NCBI GenBank assembly: GCA_050250575.1
Contig: JBFWOJ010000006.1
Span: forward strand, 1-64,000
Length of the DNA stretch: 64,000 bases
Reading direction: 5' to 3'
Origin: SHVO01 sp050250575
Lineage (GTDB): Bacteria; Pseudomonadota; Alphaproteobacteria; Rhodospirillales; Rhodospirillaceae
Of this stretch, positions 33,393 to 41,398 are shown in pieces. Under the pieces are notes generated by a model. That model was not told where the DNA came from. It did no database searches and worked only from the letters and a program-made list of their open reading frames with translations. The position numbers were made by a program, and so were the translations under genes. Position 1 is the first letter of the stretch. Each line of letters opens with the position of its first letter.

Positions 33393-33683
33393 ATGAAGAA
33401 GCTTGCGGCAGTATCACTCGTCGCACTTTCGTTATCTGCTTGTATGGGCGACACGCGAGGCGAGCGCGCTTTGACCGGCGGCGCCATCGGCGCCGGCGCC
33501 GGAGCCCTCGGCGGCGCGGCCCTCGGATACGACCCGTTGACCGGCGCCGTGATTGGCGGAGCAGCCGGCGCAGCCGTCGGCGCGATGTCGGGCGGGAACC
33601 GGGACAGCCGCATGCGCGACCGCGACGACGACGGCGTGCCCGATGCCTACGATCGCGCGCCCCGGAACCCCTATCGCGATTAA
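33393..33683 (+). CDS. Glycine-zipper lipoprotein
   Basis: 96 residues: signal peptide MKKLAAVSLVALSLSACMGD with lipobox LSAC (Cys18), then glycine-zipper segments GGAIGAGAGALGGAALGYD and GAVIGGAAGAAVGAMSGG, and an acidic DxD tail (RDRDDDGVPDAYDRAP) that resembles a calcium-binding thrombospondin type-3 repeat. Strong GGAGG upstream. Likely an outer-membrane-associated small lipoprotein. It forms an operon with the next gene, 12 bp apart. Confidence 0.85.
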   Translation: MKKLAAVSLVALSLSACMGDTRGERALTGGAIGAGAGALGGAALGYDPLTGAVIGGAAGAAVGAMSGGNRDSRMRDRDDDGVPDAYDRAPRNPYRD

Positions 33684-33695
33684 GAGGAGGCAATC

Positions 33696-33911
33696 ATGAA
33701 AGCCATAATGATCGGCGCGGTCTCGGTTGCCGCCACGGGGCTTCTGATGGGCGCGTGCACCCGGACTCATGAAGTCCGCATTCTTGAACCGGCGCCGGCC
33801 ATCGTCGGCGCCACGCCGGGCTCGACGCAGACCACGATCCGCTCCACCGGCCGCGCGCCTGTCGTGATCGAAAGCGAACAAGAGCGCGATATCATCGTGA
33901 AGGTCGACTAA
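33696..33911 (+). CDS. Small lipoprotein
   Basis: 71 residues with signal peptide and lipobox LLMGAC (Cys21, MKAIMIGAVSVAATGLLMGA then Cys). The mature part ends GRAPVVIESEQERDIIVKVD. Preceded by GAGGAGG and followed 30 bp later by a strong terminator, so it is the last gene of the two-lipoprotein unit. Unknown function. Confidence 0.75.
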   Translation: MKAIMIGAVSVAATGLLMGACTRTHEVRILEPAPAIVGATPGSTQTTIRSTGRAPVVIESEQERDIIVKVD

Positions 33912-33941
33912 TCCAATAACAATAAAATCTCCCCCAACTTG

Positions 33942-33967
33942 AAACCCCGCTTCGGCGGGGTTTTTCT
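33942..33967 (+). terminator. Terminator after lipoprotein pair
   Basis: AAACCCCGC (33942-33950), loop TTCG, GCGGGGTTT (33955-33963) and further T: a UUCG-tetraloop intrinsic terminator. Confidence 0.9.
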
Positions 33968-33981
33968 TGTCTTCGAGACAA

Positions 33982-34011
33982 AAAACGCCGCCGGAGGTCC
34001 GGCGGCGTTTT
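33982..34011. terminator. Bidirectional terminator for the 27-aa gene
   Basis: AAAACGCCGCCGG (33982-33994) and CCGGCGGCGTTTT (33999-34011) form a perfect 13-bp stem with loop AGGT. It is 19 bp after the stop of the small minus-strand gene at 34031 and back-to-back with the plus-strand terminator at 33942. Confidence 0.85.
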
Positions 34012-34030
34012 CGTTCGGCGCGTCTGGGCG

Positions 34031-34114
34031 TTAGATGAAGTTCGTGAACAGCGCGATGAGAACGATCAAGCCAAGGGGCACGCCCATAAGCCACAGAAGA
34101 AATGCTCTACCCAT
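34031..34114 (-). CDS. Very small membrane protein, 27 aa
   Basis: ATG 34114 with AAGGAGG at ribosome-binding distance opens a 27-codon frame: MGRAFLLWLMGVPLGLIVLI then ALFTNFI. It is almost entirely one hydrophobic helix with an N-terminal Arg, closed by a strong terminator. Similar short proteins with MGRALLLWLLGVP-like starts occur widely in proteobacteria. The ribosome-binding site plus own terminator makes it more credible than its length alone. Confidence 0.6.
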   Translation of the reverse strand: MGRAFLLWLMGVPLGLIVLIALFTNFI

Positions 34115-34268
34115 GACAGACCTCCTTTTTCTTGTTTGTCGGAGCTCGTCCGAGCTCAAGGTTACAACGTATCCAATGTGGCATTGATGCGGCAGGCACC
34201 GGGCGAGGGCTTGCTGGGCTTTGCCGCGAGCGTGTAAGACTCTCTCATCAACTCCCGGAGGTTTCAGA

Positions 34269-35366
34269 ATGAATCGGCGGAAATTCGCGGCTGCGGTCCT
34301 TGCGATAGCGTGCGCGGCGGCGGCGCCGGTGAGCGCGCAGGAAAAAGGCGGGCTCGATCAGACCGGTCCGTATGAACCGGTCGTTGGATGGTTCAAGCCC
34401 GGCATCGACCGATGGGACCGTGCAATGGCCTCGGTAAAGGTCGATCGGCCCGACCGGATCTTCATTACCACCGCGCCCGCACGATTCACCCGGCCGAACG
34501 CACCGATGCTTACGGCCGACGGCAAGGTCATGGATGAGAAGTCGCAGATGTCGACGCTTCCGCCCGAGAAGCACCCGCACGACAACATCATCCTCGTGCT
34601 GAATGGCGACGGAAAAGTGACCGAGAACTGGAGTCAGTGGAACAAAGACATTACGTTTGCGCATAACATCGCGATCAGCCCCTACGATCCCGACCGCCAT
34701 GTTTGGGTGATGGACCTCGGCCACCAGGTCCTCAAGTTCACCAATGACGGTAAAAAGCTGGTGATGCGCCTCGGCGAGAAGGACAAGCCCGGCTGGGATG
34801 CCAACCACTTCAATATGCCCTCGTCGATCGCCTTTTATCCGGACGGCTCGTTCATCGTGGCCGACGGCTATGTCAACGGGCGCATCGCGCGCTTCGACAA
34901 GAATGGAAAGTACATGTCCGAGTTCGGCTCCAAAGGGTCGGGACCGGGCCAATTCGACTTGGTGCACTCGGTCGCGATCGACAAGCAAGGGCGCATCTAT
35001 ACCGCCGACCGGCGCAACACGCGCATCCAGGTGTTCGACGCCAATGGCAAGTTCATCGAGGAATGGAAGAACACCGGCAGTGTGACCCGCCTGATGATCA
35101 GCGAGGATCAGCATCTGTGGATGAGCGATGCGAATTACAACCGCATCGCCAAGTTCGACCTGAACGGCAAGCTCTTGACCTACTGGGGCGTCACCGGCCG
35201 CAATCCGGGCGAGTTCGACAACCTGCACAATTGGGACCTCGACAAAGCCGGCAATCTGTACGTGGCCGACGGCGGCAATAACCGCATCCAGAAACTCGTG
35301 CCGAAGAAGGACGCCGATAGGTCCCGCTTGATCGGTCAGCCGTTCTACCCGCCTGCTGCACACTAA
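34269..35366 (+). CDS. Secreted NHL-repeat beta-propeller protein
   Basis: 365 residues; signal peptide MNRRKFAAAVLAIACAAAA (cleavage after VSAQ). The rest is a series of NHL repeats, e.g. NMPSSIAFYPDGSFIVADGY with NGRIARFDKNGKYMSEFGS, DLVHSVAIDKQGRIYTADR with NTRIQVFDANGKFIEEW, and NWDLDKAGNLYVADGGNNRI. NHL propellers include peptidyl-glycine alpha-amidating lyase-like enzymes and binding proteins; no catalytic assignment is made. GGAGG lies at 34257-34261. The metallo-beta-lactamase-fold gene follows 16 bp later, so both act in the periplasm, probably on one pathway. Confidence 0.85.
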   Translation: MNRRKFAAAVLAIACAAAAPVSAQEKGGLDQTGPYEPVVGWFKPGIDRWDRAMASVKVDRPDRIFITTAPARFTRPNAPMLTADGKVMDEKSQMSTLPPEKHPHDNIILVLNGDGKVTENWSQWNKDITFAHNIAISPYDPDRHVWVMDLGHQVLKFTNDGKKLVMRLGEKDKPGWDANHFNMPSSIAFYPDGSFIVADGYVNGRIARFDKNGKYMSEFGSKGSGPGQFDLVHSVAIDKQGRIYTADRRNTRIQVFDANGKFIEEWKNTGSVTRLMISEDQHLWMSDANYNRIAKFDLNGKLLTYWGVTGRNPGEFDNLHNWDLDKAGNLYVADGGNNRIQKLVPKKDADRSRLIGQPFYPPAAH

Positions 35367-35382
35367 ACAAAGGGAGGATCAC

Positions 35383-36324
35383 ATGAACTTCGTGAATTGC
35401 TTCAAGGTTGCCGCACTTTCATTGGGCCTTTTATCCGGTGCGAGTTGGGCTGCTGAAAACACAAAGGTCAGCAATGCGGCGATCGAAGCGCGCGGCCTGA
35501 CGCTGAACGACTTCCCGCGTTATAAGGCCGTCGCGCCGAATATATACGCCTATGAAGGGTTCCATCCCTCCAAGGTGATGAATACCGTCAGCCTGATCAT
35601 CGTCACCAATGACGGCGTGGTGCTGGTCGACGGGATGGGCGACGAGGCGCAAGGGCAGCAGCTGGTCGATAATATAAAGAAAATCACGCCGCAGCCTGTG
35701 AAGTATCTGGTCGTCGGCTCCGACCACGGCGACCATATGTCCGGAAACGCGCCGCTCAAGAAGGCATGGCCCGGCATGGTCGTCATCGCGACGCCAGCGT
35801 CGCAGAAGGCAATGGCGAAGAATGCCGCGCCGCCGACGGAGCTGGTGACGGACAAGCGGACACTCACGCTTGGAGGCACTGAAATACAGATCCTGAATCT
35901 CGGGCGCGCCCATACCGGCGGCGATCTCCTTGTCTATCTGCCGAAAGACAAGATCATGTTCATGAGCGAGGTGTATTTGCGCGGCGTCTTCCCCGCGATG
36001 CGCAGCGCCTATCCCACCGAATGGCTCGCGACCATCAAGAAGGCGCAGGCGATGGACGTGAATCTCTTTATCGCCGGTCACGGCTGGGTTGACGATCCGG
36101 CGGCGATGAAGGCGGGCCTCGAAGACTTCCGCAAGGCCCTCGAGCATGTCGTCGCCGAAGGCAAGCGTCTGCATGCCGCCAAGGCCGCCTGCCCCGCGCC
36201 GGACAAATGCGATGCGGTGAAGCAAGCCAACTGGGGTGCCTACAACGACCTCGCTTTGAGGGAAGGCCAGGCGCCAATCGCCCTCGCCAAGGTCTACCAG
36301 GAGATCGAAAGCAAACTTCCCTAG
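35383..36324 (+). CDS. Secreted metallo-beta-lactamase-fold hydrolase with atypical metal site
   Basis: 313 residues with signal peptide (MNFVNCFKVAALSLGLLSGA, cleavage after SWAA). The MBL motif HxHxDH is altered: residues 113-118 are SDHGDH, so the first His is Ser, while His115, Asp117, His118 remain. A further His177 (RAHTGGD) and a C-terminal His (IAGHG) are present, but the bridging Asp position reads MSEVY (Glu196). This may be a mono-metal or altered enzyme. The protein family is often found with quinoprotein systems; no PQQ gene is here. Gene pair with the NHL propeller and closed by a strong terminator. Confidence 0.85.
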   Translation: MNFVNCFKVAALSLGLLSGASWAAENTKVSNAAIEARGLTLNDFPRYKAVAPNIYAYEGFHPSKVMNTVSLIIVTNDGVVLVDGMGDEAQGQQLVDNIKKITPQPVKYLVVGSDHGDHMSGNAPLKKAWPGMVVIATPASQKAMAKNAAPPTELVTDKRTLTLGGTEIQILNLGRAHTGGDLLVYLPKDKIMFMSEVYLRGVFPAMRSAYPTEWLATIKKAQAMDVNLFIAGHGWVDDPAAMKAGLEDFRKALEHVVAEGKRLHAAKAACPAPDKCDAVKQANWGAYNDLALREGQAPIALAKVYQEIESKLP

Positions 36325-36343
36325 CGAAGGCTGCGCCTTTCGC

Positions 36344-36377
36344 AAAAAAGCCCGCCGGGAAGCCGGCGGGCTTTTTT
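36344..36377 (+). terminator. Terminator after NHL/MBL operon
   Basis: AAAAAAGCCCGCCGG (36344-36358) and CCGGCGGGCTTTTTT (36363-36377) form a perfect 15-bp stem with loop GAAG, 20 bp after the stop codon; symmetric, so bidirectional. Confidence 0.92.
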
Positions 36378-36462
36378 CTTGCGCTGCACGAACACGAACG
36401 CGAACAGATGCTTAACAAGGGTTAGTCTGGCCCAATCCAAATCAATGAAAAGCCAAGGAACT

Positions 36463-36496
36463 TTGACAACCGCTGCGGCGTTTGTCACACAATAAT
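36463..36496. promoter_or_regulatory. Promoter-like TTGACA with inverted repeat
   Basis: TTGACA at 36463-36468 lies in an A/T-rich gap; TGACAA (36464-36469) and TTGTCA (36482-36487) form a dyad with 12-bp spacer, and AATAAT follows at 36491. The spacing from TTGACA to AATAAT is longer than the optimal 17, so the -10 assignment is uncertain. Confidence 0.35.
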
Positions 36497-36524
36497 AACA
36501 AGAAAAAGAACGCTCAAAATAAAA

Positions 36525-36815
36525 GTGATGGGGTCTCGGAGCGCAGCTTTGTTTGCGTTGTACTTCGATGCGCCCAGCGGGAAGCGTGAGTTCATAACAG
36601 CAGTCAATTCGCTGTCGCTGGCCCAGCGTCTGGCTCATTTCACGTCACGCACCAATGCGCGGCGGGTTCTCATCGTTGAGAACAGCCAGGCCGGCGATAC
36701 GATCTTGCGCGGCATCTATCTCCAGGGCGAAGAAGTCGCGCAGCATGGAGATGGCGCGCCCGATCCGCATATCGCTTCGCAGTCCGGGAAAGACGGACCA
36801 GGCGCGCGAAAGTAA
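36525..36815 (+). CDS. Doubtful small open frame
   Basis: 96 codons (MMGSRSAALFALYFDAPSGK ...) following the A/T-rich promoter-like region. No signal peptide, family or convincing ribosome-binding site; the tail is a run of polar low-information residues. The alternative is that 36378-36881 is simply intergenic with a transcript leader. Listed because it is the only candidate in this 500-bp stretch. Confidence 0.25.
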   Translation: MMGSRSAALFALYFDAPSGKREFITAVNSLSLAQRLAHFTSRTNARRVLIVENSQAGDTILRGIYLQGEEVAQHGDGAPDPHIASQSGKDGPGARK

Positions 36816-36881
36816 TTTCGGCGCACCTTCGCAACTGCGTCTGGGCTTATTCCGTTTACGTTCCGTAGGCTGGTACGTCCT

Positions 36882-37115
36882 ATGGCATATGAACGGATCA
36901 AGGTTCTCTCCTATCCCGACGGCGAGTTTGTGCTCTCGAGCGCGCAGGCTTCCCCGCCCTGCCGTTACCGCGTGCGCTGGTGTCCCAAGGACGGGCATAT
37001 CGTCCAACTCGCGAACGAGGCGACGGCAGAGCAGGCGGTAAAGTCGATCCGCGAGTACCGCGTGCTGGGCGACACCATCGATCACCTCATGGCCTTCGAA
37101 CTCGAGCTCGAATAG
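36882..37115 (+). CDS. Small hypothetical protein
   Basis: 77 residues: MAYERIKVLSYPDGEFVLSS ... CRYRVRWCPKDGHIVQLANE, then a helix AEQAVKSIREYRVLGDTIDH and acidic end. Balanced composition and a soluble beta-alpha pattern suggest a real protein. No family recognised and the ribosome-binding site is weak. Confidence 0.5.
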   Translation: MAYERIKVLSYPDGEFVLSSAQASPPCRYRVRWCPKDGHIVQLANEATAEQAVKSIREYRVLGDTIDHLMAFELELE

Positions 37116-37241
37116 CAAACCTGTCGACGCGCTTTACAGCCCGCGCAGGTTGACGTTTCGAAACCCTTGAAAACCTTGAGCTGCCGCGCTTGGCACGCGG
37201 CTTGCTCCTCCGAAGCTGTCGTCAGTTTTTCGGAGAGCGCC

Positions 37242-37544
37242 ATGTTCGATCAATCCAAGATGTCCACGCCGTCCACTTGGCTTTTTGAAGCCATTGATCC
37301 CAGCGTCCGGCGCAATCATCTTCGAGCGGGAATCCTTTCGCGCAAGCCGATCTCACGCACGCCGGCCAAAGTCGCGAAGATGTGGACCATCGGCGGACCG
37401 CAAGGCATGAGCCTCGAGGCTGCGAAGCAGGCGCTCAACCTACGTCCGGGCCCCGAGGACCTCGTGATCTACAGCCAATTCAAGGCGAATGGTTGCGGCT
37501 ATCAGGTGCCGCACCTGATCTCCTGCCAGCCGTATCAGCACTGA
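37242..37544 (+). CDS. Small hypothetical protein
   Basis: 100 residues starting MFDQSKMSTPSTWLFEAIDP, with CGGAGAG upstream of ATG 37242; an ATG at 37167 would extend it by 25 residues of poor quality. Central RKPISRTPAKVAKMWTIGG is basic, the end GCGYQVPHLISCQPYQH has two Cys. Unknown family. The signal-peptide gene at 37567 follows closely. Confidence 0.45.
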   Translation: MFDQSKMSTPSTWLFEAIDPSVRRNHLRAGILSRKPISRTPAKVAKMWTIGGPQGMSLEAAKQALNLRPGPEDLVIYSQFKANGCGYQVPHLISCQPYQH

Positions 37545-37566
37545 GCAGAGTCTCGTGAGCGGCCCC

Positions 37567-37887
37567 ATGAGAGTCGCCGGCCTCGTTGTGGCCACGTGCC
37601 TTATTGCCGGCCCGGGCATGGCCGCCGAGATTTGTGATCGGTGCAACGCCCGCAAGACAGCGCTCGCCTGGCCGATGTGTCCGTTAGAGGGCGAGCGGGC
37701 AGAACTTGGCCGCCCGGTAGGGACGCCGCCGGCGATGAGTCTTATACCGGCCGAACCGCGCGATACTCCGTCCTGGGACAAGACCTGCAAGCCGACGCCG
37801 TCCTTCGTCCTTCGCGCGTCGCCGGAAGAACCGCCCGTGGAGGTTCTAAGCGCGGCGAAACCCGCGGGCCCCCCGGCAGCTCCTTAA
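37567..37887 (+). CDS. Small secreted Cys-containing protein
   Basis: 106 residues with a signal peptide (MRVAGLVVATCLIAGPGMAA) and a mature start EICDRCNARKTALAWPMC carrying a CxxC-like Cys group, then a Pro-rich tail. A GTG at 37555 would add four residues. Function unknown; the CxxC could bind a metal or form a disulfide. It is convergent with the amidase gene. Confidence 0.5.
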   Translation: MRVAGLVVATCLIAGPGMAAEICDRCNARKTALAWPMCPLEGERAELGRPVGTPPAMSLIPAEPRDTPSWDKTCKPTPSFVLRASPEEPPVEVLSAAKPAGPPAAP

Positions 37888-37986
37888 ACGAGGACACCGA
37901 AGGCCGGAGGGAGCGCCGCGGCGTGCGAGCGCCAAATCTGTCCAAATCGGTGGAGCTCTTCATGGCCCTCCCGGTTCGCATGCGGA

Positions 37987-39552
37987 TTAGGGGCCCGTGA
38001 GCGGCGGTGCGGTCTCGGGCGGGCGGCGATGTTTGGTCGCCTGTTCGTAGCTATACGCCAGTTTGATCAGCGTCGGCTCGTCCCACGCGCGGCCAAAGAA
38101 AGTGATGCCGGCCGGGAGGCGGCTGTCGCGCGTATAACCCATGGGCACGTTGATCGCGGGAAAGCCGGATGTGGGCGAGAACACCTGGCTGTTGTCCCCG
38201 CCCGGCGTGTTCAGGTCGCCGATGAGCCGCGGCGGCCAGCTCCAGGTCGGATACACGAAGACGGCGAGTTTCATCTCGTCCATCGTCTTCGTGACCGCGG
38301 CGCCGAAAGTTTGCCGGTATGCGAACTCCTGGCTGCAAGCCTCGCTATCCGGTCCTTGCGGGTCCGCCTTTTGCACGTTCAGCAACCGAACCTCGATCGA
38401 AGGGTGAAACTTGCGCGAGGCAATAATGTCGTCGAGGGATTTCATCGGAATGCGCGCACCATGCGAGGCCAACCACGCATTGATGTCGTATTTGAATCCC
38501 ATGCAGGTGCCTGCATCCGGATTGCGGCGAATGCCTTCGAGGTTGACGCGCGCTTCCACGATCTCGGCGCCGGCCTTCTTCAAATCCTCTACCGCTGCCG
38601 CGAAAACCTTCGCGACGTCGGGGTCAACCCCCTCGCCTTCCCTTTCAAAGGCTTGACGCAGAATGCCGATGCGCGCGCCCCTGAGTCCGGTTGCAACAAG
38701 CGAGACGCTGTAGTTGGGAATCTTGCGGCCGCGGGCACGGGCCGTGACGGGATCAGCCGGATCTTCCCCGGCGATGGCTTGAAAGACGATCACCGAATCG
38801 GTGAGCGTGCGCGTCATCGGCCCGGCGATGTCCGCAAGCAGATTGAGAGGGATCACCCCAGCGCGGCTGGTGAGACCCATGGTCGAGCGAATGCCCGCGA
38901 GCGCCTGATGCGCCGAAGGCCCGCGGATGGAATCACCGGTATCAGAACCAAGACCGATGAGGCCTAAGTTGGCCGCCACCGCGGCCGCGGTGCCGCCGCT
39001 GGAACCCGCCGTCGAGCGATTAAGCGCGTAGGGATTCAGCGTATAGCCGGGCTGAAGCGAATTCACGGTCTCGACCGGAGAGAAAGCCCATTCCGCCATG
39101 TTCGACTTCGCGATGACGATGGCCCCTGCGTCCTTGATGCGCTTCACTTGAAACGCGTCCTTGTGCGACGCAAAGCCTTTCAGCGCAAGCGAGCCGCCGG
39201 CGCTCTGCAGGCCGATGGTCTCGAAATTGTCTTTCACGATCGCCGGCACGCAATGGAGAGGACCAACAAGGCCCTTCTGCTTGTAGCGGGCGTCCAGAGC
39301 GTCGGCTTCGGCCAACGCATTCGGATTGACGACCGTAATAGCGTTCAGCATCGGCCCTTTCCGGTCGTAGGCTTCAATGCGCGCGAGATAGCCTTCGACC
39401 AGAGCGCGGCACGTGAGCTGCCCGGCTTTCATTGCGGCGTGCACACCGCCGATGGTCGCTTCCTCAATGCGGAACACCTGGGCCAAGACCGGAGACGGAT
39501 AGAACCCGCAACCGAGAGCCGAAAAAAAGAGCCACGCGCGGAGAGATTTCAT
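37987..39552 (-). CDS. Secreted amidase-signature hydrolase
   Basis: 521 residues; signal peptide MKSLRAWLFFSALGCGFYPS with cleavage near VLAQ. The amidase catalytic triad is present: Lys in IVKDNFET, Ser in STAGSSGGTAAAVAANLG and the second Ser in GSDTGDSIRGPSA. Such enzymes hydrolyse carboxamides; a periplasmic substrate such as a peptide amide or plant/xenobiotic amide is possible. GGGAG precedes ATG 39552; an ATG at 39564 would add four residues. Confidence 0.92.
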   Translation of the reverse strand: MKSLRAWLFFSALGCGFYPSPVLAQVFRIEEATIGGVHAAMKAGQLTCRALVEGYLARIEAYDRKGPMLNAITVVNPNALAEADALDARYKQKGLVGPLHCVPAIVKDNFETIGLQSAGGSLALKGFASHKDAFQVKRIKDAGAIVIAKSNMAEWAFSPVETVNSLQPGYTLNPYALNRSTAGSSGGTAAAVAANLGLIGLGSDTGDSIRGPSAHQALAGIRSTMGLTSRAGVIPLNLLADIAGPMTRTLTDSVIVFQAIAGEDPADPVTARARGRKIPNYSVSLVATGLRGARIGILRQAFEREGEGVDPDVAKVFAAAVEDLKKAGAEIVEARVNLEGIRRNPDAGTCMGFKYDINAWLASHGARIPMKSLDDIIASRKFHPSIEVRLLNVQKADPQGPDSEACSQEFAYRQTFGAAVTKTMDEMKLAVFVYPTWSWPPRLIGDLNTPGGDNSQVFSPTSGFPAINVPMGYTRDSRLPAGITFFGRAWDEPTLIKLAYSYEQATKHRRPPETAPPLTGP

Positions 39553-39602
39553 TCGCACTCCCAAATGCCGAGACTATCTGAGCACAGGAAACGAGCCGGG
39601 GG

Positions 39603-41210
39603 CTAGGCCGCCGAAGACTTGGGAAGCACGATGGTGGCCCTAAGGCCGCCGTCCGGGCGGTTTTCGAGGATGACCTCACCGCCGTGATTCAAGACGATGG
39701 AGCGGGTGATGGCCAGCCCCAATCCCGAGCCGCCGGTGTCGCGGCTGCGCGATTCCTCAAGCCGCACGAAGGGCTGGAAGGCTTTTTCGATCTTGTCTTC
39801 GGGAATCCCCGGCCCGTCGTCGTCGACCATTATCCTGACCGCCTCCGCATCCTCCTCAAGGGAGATGCGCGAGCGCTGCCCGTACTTGGCGCCGTTCTCG
39901 GCGAGATTGCGGATGGCGCGCCGCAATGAATGCGGACGGCACATCACATAGATCCCGGGCCTTACATCGGCGCTCACGTCGATGCCGACGTCGGCAAGAT
40001 CGTCGGCGATTCCGCCGACAAGCGCAGACAGGTCGATGGTGTCGGATTTCTCGGTGAAGGACTCGTCCCGTGCAAGCCTGAGCGTCGCCTCGGTGAGGTG
40101 GTGCATGTCGTCGATCAGACCGAGCATACGGTCGCGGTTCTGTTCGTCGTCGACCAGTTCGGCCCGCAGGCGCAGGCCCGTGATCGGCGTGCGCAGGTCG
40201 TGACTGATGCCGGCGAGCATTTGCGTGCGTCCCTGGACGAAGCGGCGCAGGCGCAAACTCATCTGGTTGAAGGCTTGCGTGACGCGGCGAATTTCGCGCG
40301 TACCGTTTTCGGCCAGCGGCGGAACGTCCTCGCCGCGGCCCAGCTTGTCGGCGGCGCGCGCCAGCTCGGATAAACGGCGTGTGGCGAAACCGATGCCGGG
40401 GATGACAAACAGGATCATCAGCGCAAGGATGACCCCGTTCTGATACATCACGGTTTTCATCCAGGCCGGCAGCCCGCGCTCGTAGAGATACTCGGCGTTC
40501 AACCACAGCCCGTTCTCAAGCTTGACCGCCATGCGCCAGCGCACCGGCGGCACGCGAATGTACGACGGCGGCGTGAGATACGTTGTGGCCGGGCCGTAGT
40601 CATCTTCCGGCGGCGGCTTGAAGCGGGGCATCGGCTGATCGATCGGCCGCGGCGGCGGCTTGGCTTTCGCCTTGGCACTCTCCGCGGGTGCGGGTTTCGC
40701 CGTGTCGGCCCCGCCAGCGGGCGGCAGCGGCCGTGAATCAGCGGCGGGATCGTCCGATGGCGGCGCATCATCCCTTGCGCCGAAGCCGCTTTGCACGTTG
40801 CGCATCGACATGACGGGTGAAATCGAATACCGCGTGGTCAGCGGCCGCGCATCCGGGAACCATTCGAGGCGTTTATCGGACGACCGGATGCCCTCCCACT
40901 GGGCCGGGATATGCGGACCATCCTCCGGAACATGGATGCCTGGTTCGTCGACCGCCGGAACGACGTTGAACCAGATGAGAAACCCCGGCTGGACCGTCGT
41001 GCCAATGGTCTGCTGATTGAGGGGCGCGCCGCCGTTGACGTTGGCGACGAGTTGCGCCAGTTCCCGCACGAACGTGTCGCCCTTGCTTTCGCTTTCGTCG
41101 CGCTCGACATCGCGCACGAAAGTGAGGACGCCGATGATCTGCGCCAGGACGAGGGCAAGAATGACGAAAAAGCCGAGCCGCGCGCCGAGCGTGTCGAACC
41201 AGCGAAACAT
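39603..41210 (-). CDS. Orphan sensor histidine kinase (EnvZ-type) with Pro-rich periplasmic insert
   Basis: 535 residues: membrane segment about 11-31, periplasmic domain 32-255 with a Pro/Ala-rich disordered stretch (about 149-200), second membrane segment about 257-276, HAMP, phospho-acceptor His337 in MLAGISHDLRTPI, N-box RNLAENGAKYG, DDDGPGIPEDK and GGSGLGLAITRSI. No response regulator gene is adjacent on either side, so its partner is elsewhere. It sits between the amidase and the TonB receptor. Confidence 0.9.
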   Translation of the reverse strand: MFRWFDTLGARLGFFVILALVLAQIIGVLTFVRDVERDESESKGDTFVRELAQLVANVNGGAPLNQQTIGTTVQPGFLIWFNVVPAVDEPGIHVPEDGPHIPAQWEGIRSSDKRLEWFPDARPLTTRYSISPVMSMRNVQSGFGARDDAPPSDDPAADSRPLPPAGGADTAKPAPAESAKAKAKPPPRPIDQPMPRFKPPPEDDYGPATTYLTPPSYIRVPPVRWRMAVKLENGLWLNAEYLYERGLPAWMKTVMYQNGVILALMILFVIPGIGFATRRLSELARAADKLGRGEDVPPLAENGTREIRRVTQAFNQMSLRLRRFVQGRTQMLAGISHDLRTPITGLRLRAELVDDEQNRDRMLGLIDDMHHLTEATLRLARDESFTEKSDTIDLSALVGGIADDLADVGIDVSADVRPGIYVMCRPHSLRRAIRNLAENGAKYGQRSRISLEEDAEAVRIMVDDDGPGIPEDKIEKAFQPFVRLEESRSRDTGGSGLGLAITRSIVLNHGGEVILENRPDGGLRATIVLPKSSAA

Positions 41211-41306
41211 ATGCGGTCAAATCCCCCACGTGAGTTTACCCGGACCGCGGGCCGCTGTGTGTATCGTTTTGTTGCAGGTATTTGCGTGACCGGAGGGACC
41301 TTATAC

Positions 41307-41336
41307 ATGGCGGTACAGCCTGTTATCCTGGGTTGA
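41307..41336 (+). CDS. Possible 9-codon leader peptide before the TonB receptor
   Basis: ATG at 41307 preceded by GGAGGG (41292-41297), encoding MAVQPVILG and a TGA at 41334. The frame is too short to judge, but the ribosome-binding site is better than that of the receptor gene 63 bp downstream. Confidence 0.2.
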   Translation: MAVQPVILG

Positions 41337-41398
41337 ACGCGGGTGCGGTTGGGGAAGCGCAGCGCGGGTAACGCCGAGGTTTGTGCTGGGGGTTCCAG

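Noticed and set aside
36645..37118. 157-codon minus-strand frame
   Set aside because: Arg/Leu-rich shadow of the small plus-strand genes, no ribosome-binding site or family.
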